From a virus, in the IMG/VR virus record IMGVR_UViG_3300013772_000021, positions 1 through 44,815 of that record: a stretch of 44,815 bases of DNA, one strand, 5' to 3'. The position numbers were made by a program, and so were the translations under genes. Position 1 is the stretch's first letter, and the number at the start of each line of letters is the position of its first letter. Below the pieces are notes generated by a model. It did not search any database. It was given only the letters and a program-made list of their open reading frames with translations, and was not told the origin of the DNA. Positions 8,619-17,642 of the stretch are shown one piece after another.

Positions 8619-9851
8619 ATGGCTACAGTTAATACGATTTCCACGCTTGATGGTTTATTCAAGCAAGTATACGGCGATGGTCCCGTTGACCTCCTCCCTG
8701 ACTTCGCGCTCCTCTCGCGCAAAGTTAAGTTCTCTGAAAAAGAGAAAATCGGTAACAGCTACATTATCCCTGTGAAGCTTGCTTACGAAGGCGGGTTCTC
8801 ATATGGCGCGTCCGGTGACGGCGCGTTTACGTTGAATGCTTCGGTTGCTGGAAGAATCGGTCAAGCGAAAGTGGACGCAGCTCAAATCGTCCTTCGCTCG
8901 CAGATCGACTACGAATCGGCGTTCAAGGCAGCAGGCGGCGGAAAGCAAGCGTTTAAGGACGTTACGCAAGCCACTGTTGAAAACATGATGGAATCGTTCG
9001 CCAAGCGCCAAGAGTTGGCGATGTTGTATGGCGGAACGGGCCTTGGAGTGATTCTTACGAGTGCGGTTTCTGGTAACGCAACCGTAACCGTTACTGCAGC
9101 GTCGTGGGCGCCAGGAATCTGGGTTGGAATGGCCAACCATACTTTCGATGCCTACAACGGATCTACTAAAATAAACACCAATGCCCCCCTTGTTCTCGTC
9201 AGCATCTCGTTGGCGAACCGTCAAGTTGTGCTCTCTGGTAACTCGACCGATCTTTCCAATCTCGCAGCCACGCACACCATTTACTTCCAAGGTGCGTATG
9301 GCAAAGAGATGTCCGGTGTCGATACGATCACCACGAACGTGGGAACACTGTTCGGATTGAGTGCGGCCACGTATGAGTTGTGGGCCTCCACTAACTACAA
9401 CAGCGCAGGCGCGATCAGCATGGAAAAACTCCTGTTGGCGGCGGCTGGTGCGGTTCCGCTCGGTCTCAAAGAGAAAACGACGACTTACTTGGCTGCCAAG
9501 CGTTGGGCGAACTTGAACAACGACGTTGCGGCTTTGCGCAAGTCGGATGAGAGCTATAAAGCGGCTGGGTTCGAGAACGGCGTAGAAGGTATTACGTATC
9601 ACGGCGTAAGCGGTGACATGGATATCGTCTGCCATCCTTTCGTTAAGGAAGGTGAAGCGTTCGTACTTCCTGATAATCGTCTCAAGCGCGTTGGCGCGAC
9701 GGATATCACCTTTAAGCGTCCTGGAAATCCGAACAACATCTTCCGCGAAATTGACGCGCAAGCTGGTTTCGAACTCCGGGCCTACACGGATCAGCAGATC
9801 TTCTGCGAAGCTCCGGCGTATGCGATAAAGGTCGTCGGAATAACTGATTAA
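8619..9851 (+). CDS. Major capsid protein
   Basis: 410 residues. Position after scaffold, strong Shine-Dalgarno (TTGGAGTG), long 5' untranslated gap and a hairpin terminator after the gene all fit the abundant capsid protein. N-terminus MATVNTISTLDGLFKQVYG and the following LLSRKVKFSEKEKIGNSYI resemble the N-arm/E-loop part of HK97-fold capsids of P22-type podoviruses. Residues ~150-225 form a Gly/Thr/Val-rich beta segment that looks like an inserted surface domain of the kind seen in this capsid class. The C-terminal part (FKRPGNPNNIFREIDAQAGFELRAY) is typical of the A-domain end. Confidence 0.88.
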   Translation: MATVNTISTLDGLFKQVYGDGPVDLLPDFALLSRKVKFSEKEKIGNSYIIPVKLAYEGGFSYGASGDGAFTLNASVAGRIGQAKVDAAQIVLRSQIDYESAFKAAGGGKQAFKDVTQATVENMMESFAKRQELAMLYGGTGLGVILTSAVSGNATVTVTAASWAPGIWVGMANHTFDAYNGSTKINTNAPLVLVSISLANRQVVLSGNSTDLSNLAATHTIYFQGAYGKEMSGVDTITTNVGTLFGLSAATYELWASTNYNSAGAISMEKLLLAAAGAVPLGLKEKTTTYLAAKRWANLNNDVAALRKSDESYKAAGFENGVEGITYHGVSGDMDIVCHPFVKEGEAFVLPDNRLKRVGATDITFKRPGNPNNIFREIDAQAGFELRAYTDQQIFCEAPAYAIKVVGITD

Positions 9852-9890
9852 TTTCAACCGCTTAGGTTGGTTAGGTAAAAGTTAGATGAG

Positions 9891-9926
9891 GGGCAGATAG
9901 GGAATACATAAACTCTCTGTCTGCCC
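9891..9926 (+). terminator. Hairpin terminator after the capsid gene
   Basis: Left arm 9891-9903 (GGGCAGATAGGGA) pairs with right arm 9914-9926 (TCTCTGTCTGCCC), 11 of 13 positions Watson-Crick with two G-T type mismatches, 10-nt A-rich loop, followed by TTTCTC. Likely a partial terminator or RNA-stabilising 3' hairpin that raises capsid mRNA relative to downstream genes. Confidence 0.65.
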
Positions 9927-9950
9927 TTTCTCATATAAAGGATTTCTAGA

Positions 9951-10520
9951 ATGCCTCAAATCAAAACTCTTCTCACCATTACTGATGCCGGTAAAGCTGG
10001 TGCGGGAACAACTTCGGCGGTGGATATTGCTGCTGTGTATCTAAAGATTGGTTCCCCTAAAGACCAAAGCATAAGACTCCAGCGTTACGTCAGCGATCTC
10101 GTTGCTCGGGGCCGTGATGGTTCCATCGCAATGCAGATTCAGAATGGCGATGCGGTTGCTGCGGCTGGAACTCTCACGTTGGCTCTTGTTGTTGCTACCG
10201 ACACTTGCATTATCAACGGCGTAACCTTTACTTGTGTTGTAAGTGGCGCAGCCGGAAACCAATTTAACGTTGGTGGCACGGATACGATTTCCGCGACTAA
10301 CTTGAGAGCTGCAATCAACGCTTCAGTTACTGCTGGTGTTGCTGGTTTAGTTACTGCGACATCCGCAACCACGGTTGTCACTGTGACGGCATCGACCACA
10401 GGAACTGCTGGTAATGGGTACACGCTAACGGGTAACGCCCACATTACCGCATCGGGCGCCCGGCTTACTGCTGGTGCGGCGGACACGGCAACCTCCAACA
10501 CGTTCAGCTACGGGATCTAA
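9951..10520 (+). CDS. Putative capsid decoration / virion structural protein
   Basis: 189 residues. The second half is beta-rich Ala/Thr/Val/Gly repeat (INGVTFTCVVSGAAGNQF, NLRAAINASVTAG, TGTAGNGYTLTG), a style found in phage virion surface proteins and decoration domains. It lies directly after the capsid gene with an AAGGA Shine-Dalgarno, and a strong hairpin follows. No enzymatic motif. Capsid decoration is inferred from position and composition; a tail component is possible. Confidence 0.6.
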   Translation: MPQIKTLLTITDAGKAGAGTTSAVDIAAVYLKIGSPKDQSIRLQRYVSDLVARGRDGSIAMQIQNGDAVAAAGTLTLALVVATDTCIINGVTFTCVVSGAAGNQFNVGGTDTISATNLRAAINASVTAGVAGLVTATSATTVVTVTASTTGTAGNGYTLTGNAHITASGARLTAGAADTATSNTFSYGI

Positions 10521-10552
10521 CCGTCACTCCGTTCCTTCGCTCTTTTGGTTTT

Positions 10553-10605
10553 GGATCATCCAGCTCCTACTCCTAGACGACAGCAGCATGAACATCGGAT
10601 GATCC
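10553..10605 (+). repeat. Inverted repeat with 9-bp perfect arms
   Basis: GGATCATCC (10553-10561) and GGATGATCC (10597-10605), separated by 35 nt, immediately upstream of the strong hairpin at 10611-10650. It may form an alternative long-range stem in the mRNA. Confidence 0.5.
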
Positions 10606-10610
10606 CTAAT

Positions 10611-10650
10611 GGGGGTAGGATCTTTATTGTTATAAAGGTCCCACCCTCCC
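10611..10650 (+). terminator. Strong hairpin upstream of the tail fibre gene
   Basis: Left arm 10611-10627 and right arm 10632-10648 pair with about 14 Watson-Crick pairs, two G-T wobbles and one A-C mismatch around a TGTT loop. It is followed by a C/T-rich stretch (TCTTTCTTCTCTC) rather than a pure T tract. It probably attenuates transcription from capsid/decoration into the 5.5-kb fibre gene or protects the upstream mRNA end. Confidence 0.7.
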
Positions 10651-10683
10651 CTCTTTCTTCTCTCTCCTTAAAGGTAAAAACCC

Positions 10684-13600
10684 TTGGCAGTTTCACTCAC
10701 AGTTAACGGAACAATATACGCGTACCCGCAAACAGGTGATCCCGCTCCTTGGGGAGATGCTGCGTACCAGTGGGCGCAAGCAGTCACTGCTGGAATGCTT
10801 CAAAAGGCTGGTGGGAACTTCACTCTTACCGCCGACGCCAACTTCGGCCCCAACTTCGGTCTCCAATCTCAATATTACAAGTCCCGCACCGCAAACGTTT
10901 CCGCTACTGGAATAGTCCGCCTCGCTAACGTCGACACCATCAGCTGGAGAAACATTGCAAACGCAGCCGACGTTGCTCTTAACGCCAGTGCCGCGACTGA
11001 CGGAGTCCTGCAATATGGCGCCGTTGATCTCGTTGGTACAACGCTTACGCAAACGCTGACGAATAAAACAATCAGTGGTTCATCCAACACGCTGACGAAC
11101 GTTGGAGACGCAGCGCTTTCTACCAGCTATGTCAAAGCGGACGGTTCCCGCCCATTAACCGCTAACTGGGCCATAGGCGGATTTAATTTAGTGATGGGTG
11201 GTGGCGCAGTTACTGGATTCGGCACTCTAGTCAGCAACACAGCAAATTCCGCCAATACCGGAGCACTTAGATTAGGAAATTTAGATAAGGTTTCATGGCG
11301 CAACGCTGGAAATACGGCGAACGTCGATTTGTTTGTTGATGCAAGCAACGTTCTCAATGTCGTGAATAACACCGCAGCCCAATGGGGAAAAGTCTACATA
11401 CAAGGCGAGCCGACTAATACAACGCCCGCATTGATGATGCGCAATGTGACGAGTGGCATTGCAGTTGGCCACAACACGAATAGTGGCAACTCAATTAACT
11501 CGACTTTCTCGACAATGCTTGATGGGTATCAAGTTAATAACACCGTATGGCAATGGTCTCCGACGCCGAACAATCCACCCGCTTCTGCTCTTGGCACCGT
11601 CACTATTTATCAAAGCAACTACGAAGCATCCCGCACTCTATATGCCACTACCTATACGAATTGGATAGTTACAACCTCCAGCTCAACTGTTTTTACGCTC
11701 GCACCGGGCGTCGGCGCATCCCCCGCAAGTATCGCGAACAACGGAACCTACACGGCAACGATACCAGCGATAGGAAACCAAGATCCTATTTTCGTAGGTT
11801 TCACACACGGCCCGGCGGCAACTCAAGAACCTTATCCTGGTAACGTACAAGTTGTTTCAATCACCTGGGCGGCGGGAACGCTTACGGTTACGACACAGCC
11901 CCAGCCAATTCTGTACTACAATGTTGGCAGCGAGCGGCAATCAGTCGGGCAACTTAGTATTACTGGCAATACCATTTTGATGAACGGAGTCGATACTGGC
12001 TCTGGGCGCATTCCGATGCGCAACATCATCACAGGCGGGACACCAGCGGACTGTTTAGTTATAGGTGCAGGCCCCTTCGCTGGTTCCGCTGCTCCGAGTT
12101 TTCCGTTCGGTGCTGCAAACGGAATGAGCGGGTCGAGCATCTACACGTATGGCACCGACTTTCCAGATCCACTGGCGATAACTGCAAAAGCGGCATGCAT
12201 TGATTTTTATAATGATGGTCAACTAAATGGTTCCATCATTGGTATTGGTGGAGGACCTACTAGCGCTTCTTTGCGGGGACAATGGAATATTGGTCCTGTT
12301 GGTGGGGTAATGACCCACAACGTAAACGGGGCTTTAAACGTAACCGGAGCTTTAAATTCTGGTGCGATAAGCATAGGCTCTACAACGCCAAGCATCGCCC
12401 TACGCTCGACGACGACTCTCGCTGGCACTGGGCAGTCGTACGTTATTTTCGGCGATACGGGACAAGACAAAGCATATCTTGGCTACGACGGTCGCCACGA
12501 TAATAAAATGCGGCTCTCGTTCTACGGCTCGACGGGCACAACTGTAGGCAACAAAGCGTTGCTCATGAGTCACGGAAACACCGGGGACTCTTGGGTCTTA
12601 GATACTGACTCAATTACCTCGACGGGCGATATCACTGCCGGTTCCGCTGTCATTATCAATGTGCCTGCTGCTGTCACAGCAAAAATACTACCGGGCTCAG
12701 TTCTTTATAGCGGCACTCAACTAGCTGACAAGATCTCGGTCGTAAACTCAGCGACAGTCTTCACCGTCGTAACTGGCGGCGCATATCCCACGGGCGGAGG
12801 TACAATTGCGGATCAAGACACTGGAACGTTGCTCACGTACACCGCGTATAACGCCGGTACGAAACAGTTCACGGTTGCTAGCACGGCCGGGCTTTTAGCA
12901 AACGACACTACCTACTGCTCGGTTGGTATCCCTCTTTACGCAACAGTTAGCAGCGTAGGCGCGACGACCTTAACCATGGATCGCAACGCTGTTTCAACGG
13001 TTACGGGACTGACATTTTATTCTGGTAACCCCAGTTTCGGCAATTTGACTATGGCAACTGCCGGTACAAGAGCCGGCGTCGATAATGGAGTGCTAAATCT
13101 CTACGGCGCAAACCCACTTTCAAATCCACAGGCGGGTATCTTATACCTCCACAATAATGACCCCTACCATACCCCCGGTCGCACCTGTGGTATTACGTTT
13201 TTCGGTGATGGTCCGCTCAATACTCGCGGAGTAGGTCCGGCTGGTTGCCCGATTGGAACGGTCAATTTCTACGTTGAGAACGACAATCCCGGCCCTGTTG
13301 GTTCCGGCAACATGGCGATCAATGTTTGCGATGGTACGACTTATCGCAATGCAATGTCATCGGATCACACGGGCAACGTAACCCTCGGTTCTAATGCATC
13401 TACGTCGCAAGCGATAAACGGTATCTTGACCGTTAAATACAACGGGACCCAAACACTGAAGTCAGATAACTTTGGTGATCTCCACGTTGGAAGTGCTGGT
13501 AGTGCGATTCGCAGCTATGGTTCGGCGTTGTTCCTAAACTATTCCTCTACTCCCGCCACTACTTCATTTATTACAACTAATAGCTTAACCGGAGCAGTCG

Positions 13601-16224
13601 CTATCGGCGGCGGTAATTCCACACCAGACATTAATAGTGCGGGCGTTTATTTCTACGCGAGCACTCATGCCACAAAAGCGAATAAAATCGAGTTTTATAA
13701 TAACGCTGTTATCTCAGCGACGGCTACGGCAGCGGGCGCGTGGAATATCCCAACGCTTACTTCGACGACGCTTACTGTTACCAATCTCCAGACTAGCGGG
13801 CTCACAACTTTAGGCGGTACCCTTGCGGTAAGTGGTTATGGGATTACCGGAGTTAATAACCTTCAAAGTTCGTCAGCTAACATTTCGGGAACCGGGATGT
13901 TCCGGCTCGCCAATACTGATATCATTGGTTTCCGCAATTTCGGCAACGCAGGTGATAATTTACTCGGGACTAGCGTTGCGGACAGGCTGACATACAACAC
14001 CGCGGTCATCCCGACAATATCAAGCGCTGACACGCTGACTAATAAAACAATCAGCGGGGCAACGAATACGTTGTCTAGTATTGCTTACGCGTCACTTTCG
14101 CTTACGGGAAGTATTGTCAACGCTGACTTGGCTGGTGCCGTATCCATCGCTAAAGGTGGAACGGGGCAAACCACCGCTCCTCTGGGCTTTGCGGCTCTGT
14201 CCCCGCAGACCACGAAGGGTGATTTGATTGTTTATGGCTCTTCACCCGCCCGCCTCAGCATTGGCGCGGACGGACAAGTGCCGGTCGCGGATAGTGCGCA
14301 GCCTAATGGCCTTGCGTGGAAGACCCTTCAGCAGGGTTCTAAAAATTATATTACCTATAACAATTTTGAGAATAACTCGACGATTGGTTGGGCGCTCGGC
14401 CACATCAGCGGTGCGCTAACAAATAGTTTACCCGTAACGGGTACCAACATTCCCACGTTCGGCAGTGGCTCTACGTCTCTTGCTATTTCTACAATTTCAG
14501 CCGGTCAGTTGGCTGGTACCTATTCGCTCTCTTATGCAGCATCTGCGGCTACGACTGTCGGCGATATGCTGGCTAGTTCGGCGTACACTATCGACGCTGA
14601 AGATCAGGCCAAAGTATTATCCTGGAAATTCTATTATAAGCTTTCATCAGGCGCCGCCAACTTTCCCGGCACGTCCTCCAACTCTTTCGCTGTAGCAATC
14701 TGGGACGCAACAAATTCAACGTGGCTCGGCACCGCTGGCCAGTTTTCAATGGTGCAGTCTAGCGGCGTTGGGATTTGCCAAGGCACTTTTCAAACGGCGT
14801 CGAACACCGCCTCACTTCAACTCGTCGTCTACAACTGCACGGTAACAACCGGGGCAGCGACTCTATATCTCGATGACTTCTATCTAGGCCCGCAAAGCCT
14901 GGCGTTCGGTCCGGCGATGTCGGATTGGACAGCGTACACGCCAACCGGAGGATGGACTACTAACACCACATATAGCGGTTATTATCGCCGCGTTGGCGAT
15001 TCAATGGAAATAACCGCGAAGGCCCTGCTTACAGGTGCGCCCAACGCTGCATCACTCACAATAAATATTCCGTCTGGTTTCACAATTGATACGACCAAGC
15101 TATTTACGTCGGGCAGCGCCTCGGGCGTTATTCTTGCAAGGGCGTCAGGGTCTCATAGTGGCTCTGGCTATATTTTTAGTGCTCAATATAGCTCGACCTC
15201 ATCTGTGCTTATCACCTATCAAAGCTCTGTGGGCGCGAACGGTGCTGCTGTAGATGCGACAAATCCTCTCACATGGGCCAGCACCGATGAAGTCGAAGTA
15301 GTTTTCGTAGTCCCCATCACCGGATGGTCGTCGAACACCGCAATGAGTGCGGATACGGATACCCGAGTCTGCGCGTTTGCAGCTTCAACACCAACCGCTA
15401 CGGTCACCGGAGTTGCAAGCGACGTCTCCTGGACGTCCATTACAGATACGCATGCGGGTTTTAACGGGACCACCACCTACACGACTCCGGTCACGGGATG
15501 GTATGACGTTGAGGCAAGTCTTCGCAGCGACGCAACATATGCGGCGGGCAATGACGCTGAGCTCTATATCAACGCTTCCGGTTCGACTTTATTAGAGCAG
15601 TTAGATAGAGCAAGCGGTGCTCAAACAAGCATGCAGCTTAGGGTGCGGACTACCAGATACTTCGTTGCGGGAACACCCATAAAAATTCAGATAAGCAATT
15701 CCGGCACGAGCCCTTCCATTATTTCAGGGACCACGTGGGCATCCTTCACTATTTTCCGTCTCTCAGGGCCAGCGGTGGCTGCCGCGACTGAGAGTGTGAA
15801 TATGCGCTATACGACCAGTGCCGGCAGCACGTTAACAAAAAGCGCTACTAACATTGTTACTTTCGCAACAAAAGACTACGACTCGCATTCGGCATGGAAC
15901 GGAACCGACACCTACACATGCCCGGTAAGCGGTGTTTATCGCGTCTCAACATCTCTACTTATAGCCTCGGGCCTAACTTGGGCGGCGGGTGATTACGTCG
16001 AATTAGATGTTCTTAAAAATGGCTCGGCAATCAACTCAACGGTAAATCCACAGCAAGCTTCCCACACTACCTTTGCAACTGGGCTGATTTCTTGTTCTGT
16101 AAAGTGTGTCGCTGGTGACGCGCTCAAAATTCAATGCTTTCCCCAAAAAGCCTCTACCGGAAACGTCGTGCTCAATAATTCCGGATCCAATAACTGGCTA
16201 TGCATCGAAAGGGAGGGAAACTAA
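10684..16224 (+). CDS. Tail fibre / host-recognition protein with C-terminal C1q-like domains
   Basis: 1846 residues, the largest gene. TTG start, with AAAGG 8 nt upstream and no ATG between the hairpin and this codon. N-terminal part (residues 1-140) and residues ~1070-1200 show paired phage fibre repeats: RLANVDTISWRN / RLANTDIIGFRN and LTNKTISGSSNTL / LTNKTISGATNTL, then the classic IAKGGTGQTTA and GDLIVYGS motifs. The centre is beta-rich and variable. The end holds two consecutive domains of about 140 residues (roughly 1560-1703 and 1704-1846), each with the C1q/TNF-like pattern: F-ST-, W, FNGTTTYTTPVTGWYDV or WNGTDTYTCPVSGVYRV, then AGD-ELY or AGDYVEL, and a final beta strand. C1q-like trimeric heads bind receptors, so this is the likely adsorption tip. 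It lies before the adaptor, an unusual order since fibres mostly close the tail module. Confidence 0.9.
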   Translation: MAVSLTVNGTIYAYPQTGDPAPWGDAAYQWAQAVTAGMLQKAGGNFTLTADANFGPNFGLQSQYYKSRTANVSATGIVRLANVDTISWRNIANAADVALNASAATDGVLQYGAVDLVGTTLTQTLTNKTISGSSNTLTNVGDAALSTSYVKADGSRPLTANWAIGGFNLVMGGGAVTGFGTLVSNTANSANTGALRLGNLDKVSWRNAGNTANVDLFVDASNVLNVVNNTAAQWGKVYIQGEPTNTTPALMMRNVTSGIAVGHNTNSGNSINSTFSTMLDGYQVNNTVWQWSPTPNNPPASALGTVTIYQSNYEASRTLYATTYTNWIVTTSSSTVFTLAPGVGASPASIANNGTYTATIPAIGNQDPIFVGFTHGPAATQEPYPGNVQVVSITWAAGTLTVTTQPQPILYYNVGSERQSVGQLSITGNTILMNGVDTGSGRIPMRNIITGGTPADCLVIGAGPFAGSAAPSFPFGAANGMSGSSIYTYGTDFPDPLAITAKAACIDFYNDGQLNGSIIGIGGGPTSASLRGQWNIGPVGGVMTHNVNGALNVTGALNSGAISIGSTTPSIALRSTTTLAGTGQSYVIFGDTGQDKAYLGYDGRHDNKMRLSFYGSTGTTVGNKALLMSHGNTGDSWVLDTDSITSTGDITAGSAVIINVPAAVTAKILPGSVLYSGTQLADKISVVNSATVFTVVTGGAYPTGGGTIADQDTGTLLTYTAYNAGTKQFTVASTAGLLANDTTYCSVGIPLYATVSSVGATTLTMDRNAVSTVTGLTFYSGNPSFGNLTMATAGTRAGVDNGVLNLYGANPLSNPQAGILYLHNNDPYHTPGRTCGITFFGDGPLNTRGVGPAGCPIGTVNFYVENDNPGPVGSGNMAINVCDGTTYRNAMSSDHTGNVTLGSNASTSQAINGILTVKYNGTQTLKSDNFGDLHVGSAGSAIRSYGSALFLNYSSTPATTSFITTNSLTGAVAIGGGNSTPDINSAGVYFYASTHATKANKIEFYNNAVISATATAAGAWNIPTLTSTTLTVTNLQTSGLTTLGGTLAVSGYGITGVNNLQSSSANISGTGMFRLANTDIIGFRNFGNAGDNLLGTSVADRLTYNTAVIPTISSADTLTNKTISGATNTLSSIAYASLSLTGSIVNADLAGAVSIAKGGTGQTTAPLGFAALSPQTTKGDLIVYGSSPARLSIGADGQVPVADSAQPNGLAWKTLQQGSKNYITYNNFENNSTIGWALGHISGALTNSLPVTGTNIPTFGSGSTSLAISTISAGQLAGTYSLSYAASAATTVGDMLASSAYTIDAEDQAKVLSWKFYYKLSSGAANFPGTSSNSFAVAIWDATNSTWLGTAGQFSMVQSSGVGICQGTFQTASNTASLQLVVYNCTVTTGAATLYLDDFYLGPQSLAFGPAMSDWTAYTPTGGWTTNTTYSGYYRRVGDSMEITAKALLTGAPNAASLTINIPSGFTIDTTKLFTSGSASGVILARASGSHSGSGYIFSAQYSSTSSVLITYQSSVGANGAAVDATNPLTWASTDEVEVVFVVPITGWSSNTAMSADTDTRVCAFAASTPTATVTGVASDVSWTSITDTHAGFNGTTTYTTPVTGWYDVEASLRSDATYAAGNDAELYINASGSTLLEQLDRASGAQTSMQLRVRTTRYFVAGTPIKIQISNSGTSPSIISGTTWASFTIFRLSGPAVAAATESVNMRYTTSAGSTLTKSATNIVTFATKDYDSHSAWNGTDTYTCPVSGVYRVSTSLLIASGLTWAAGDYVELDVLKNGSAINSTVNPQQASHTTFATGLISCSVKCVAGDALKIQCFPQKASTGNVVLNNSGSNNWLCIEREGN

Positions 16225-16292
16225 ATGAGAAGCCCCTACCCAGCCCGAATAAGCTAATTAACCACACCCTTTTTAACGGAGAACCCTAACAA

Positions 16293-16649
16293 ATGAGCCT
16301 CAATCCCCACCAGCACGCTAAGCTGGCCGTCCTTAGATCTGTTTCCTCTGCAATGGACAAAATGATGACTGGTAAAATGCACAAGCCTAAAGAACTCGAA
16401 GTTGATGTAGCTTCTGGCGGAGAAGTATCTCCTTCACACCCGGAGCCACACTCGTCTGCTCTCGATATGACTGGTGAAGACATGGAGCCGAAGATGGAAA
16501 ATTCTTTGGACCCTCTGCACACGCCGAAGCCACCGCACGAGCACGATCTTCATGCGAAGTCTGATCCGAGCATGAGCCATGATCACGGCGCTCCAGGCGA
16601 TGAAGAAGACCTTGAGAAGCTCCGCGACCTGTATAGCAAAATCAAATAG
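16293..16649 (+). CDS. Hypothetical His/Pro/acidic-rich small protein
   Basis: 118 residues. N-terminal helix (HQHAKLAVLRSVSSAMDKMM) followed by a disordered, His-, Pro- and acid-rich middle (HPEPHSSALDMTGEDMEPK, HTPKPPHEHDLHAK) and a C-terminal helix (DEEDLEKLRDLYSKIK). It could bind metal through its many histidines. It sits between fibre and adaptor in the late operon. No recognised family; possibly a minor virion protein or assembly helper. Confidence 0.65.
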   Translation: MSLNPHQHAKLAVLRSVSSAMDKMMTGKMHKPKELEVDVASGGEVSPSHPEPHSSALDMTGEDMEPKMENSLDPLHTPKPPHEHDLHAKSDPSMSHDHGAPGDEEDLEKLRDLYSKIK

Positions 16650-16730
16650 TCGCCTCGCTGTCGGTCACTCCGCTCCCTCCAAACTAAAGCGTAGAGATCC
16701 CCTTCCCACCCTAAGAGTGTCCCTGCAAAT

Positions 16731-17642
16731 ATGGACTACACCACTACAGCCTTGCTCTCTTCTATCAAGAATAGAGTTTTCATACCCACGTCCCAACTCA
16801 CGCTCCAGGACACAGACCTTCTTTCTCTGGCTGGTGAAGAGTTGCGGCTGGGCGTTGTGCCGCTGATGTTGAAGATGCGCAGTAACTACTTTGCGACGCA
16901 TCTAGATACTCTGCTGACCAGTAACAATGACACCTACTCAATCCCCTACCGTGCAGTAGGCGGTAAGCTGCAAGGATTGAACCTTGTCGATGCGCAGGGG
17001 AATGTTTTCGACTTCCCGGAAATCGATAAGTCTGAACGTCCCTTCTACAATGGTTCCGCCACAAACTCCGGCTTCGTCCATTACTTCGAAGGCAACAACG
17101 TAATTGTTGTTCCTTCTCCGTCAGCGTCAACGATTGCTTACATCCGCTTCAACTACTATTTCAGAACTGGCGATCTGGTAGCGACGTCGGCGGCGGCGCA
17201 GATTACCGCAATTGCCGGAAACGTCGTAACCGTATCCGCAGCCCCATCTGCATTCACCACCGCTCTACAATACGATGTCATTAACGGTTCTCCTGGCTTT
17301 GAGCCTCGTGGGTATGATCTCGCCGTAACAACTATTGCTGGCGCGAATATTACCTTCACTGCTCTTCCAGCTAAAGCTGCCATTGGTGACTGGATTGCAC
17401 AAGCAGGGCAATCACCTATTGCGCAAATCCCATATGAGCTTCACCCACTGCTTGCTCAACGAACGGGCATCCGCGTTCTCGCAGCACTCGGGGATGCCCA
17501 GTCCCTGCAGATGGAGCAGGCAAAGTTGAAGGAGATGGAAGAGGCGGCGACGCACATCCTCGCCCCCCGCTCCGAGATGAATCCTAAGAAACTAAACAAC
17601 CGCTTCAGCACTCTACGCACCTCATCCTCATCGAAATTCTAA
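16731..17642 (+). CDS. Putative head-to-tail adaptor / tail accessory protein
   Basis: 303 residues. Helical ends (DTDLLSLAGEELRLGVVPLM near the N-terminus; MEQAKLKEMEEAATHIL near the C-terminus) flank a beta-rich centre (residues ~125-245). Helical bundle plus beta insert, position between portal/capsid and the gp10-like hub, and lack of enzymatic motif fit an adaptor that binds under the portal (the role of gp4 in P22-like phages). Stop and next ATG are contiguous (TAAATG), so it is coupled with the hub gene. Start ATG chosen as the first in frame; no strong Shine-Dalgarno is seen upstream. Confidence 0.6.
   Translation: MDYTTTALLSSIKNRVFIPTSQLTLQDTDLLSLAGEELRLGVVPLMLKMRSNYFATHLDTLLTSNNDTYSIPYRAVGGKLQGLNLVDAQGNVFDFPEIDKSERPFYNGSATNSGFVHYFEGNNVIVVPSPSASTIAYIRFNYYFRTGDLVATSAAAQITAIAGNVVTVSAAPSAFTTALQYDVINGSPGFEPRGYDLAVTTIAGANITFTALPAKAAIGDWIAQAGQSPIAQIPYELHPLLAQRTGIRVLAALGDAQSLQMEQAKLKEMEEAATHILAPRSEMNPKKLNNRFSTLRTSSSSKF

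Noticed and set aside
8799-9857. 352-codon open frame on the - strand
   Set aside because: It lies antisense to the major capsid gene, Arg/Ser-rich and without a start signal; a shadow of codon bias.
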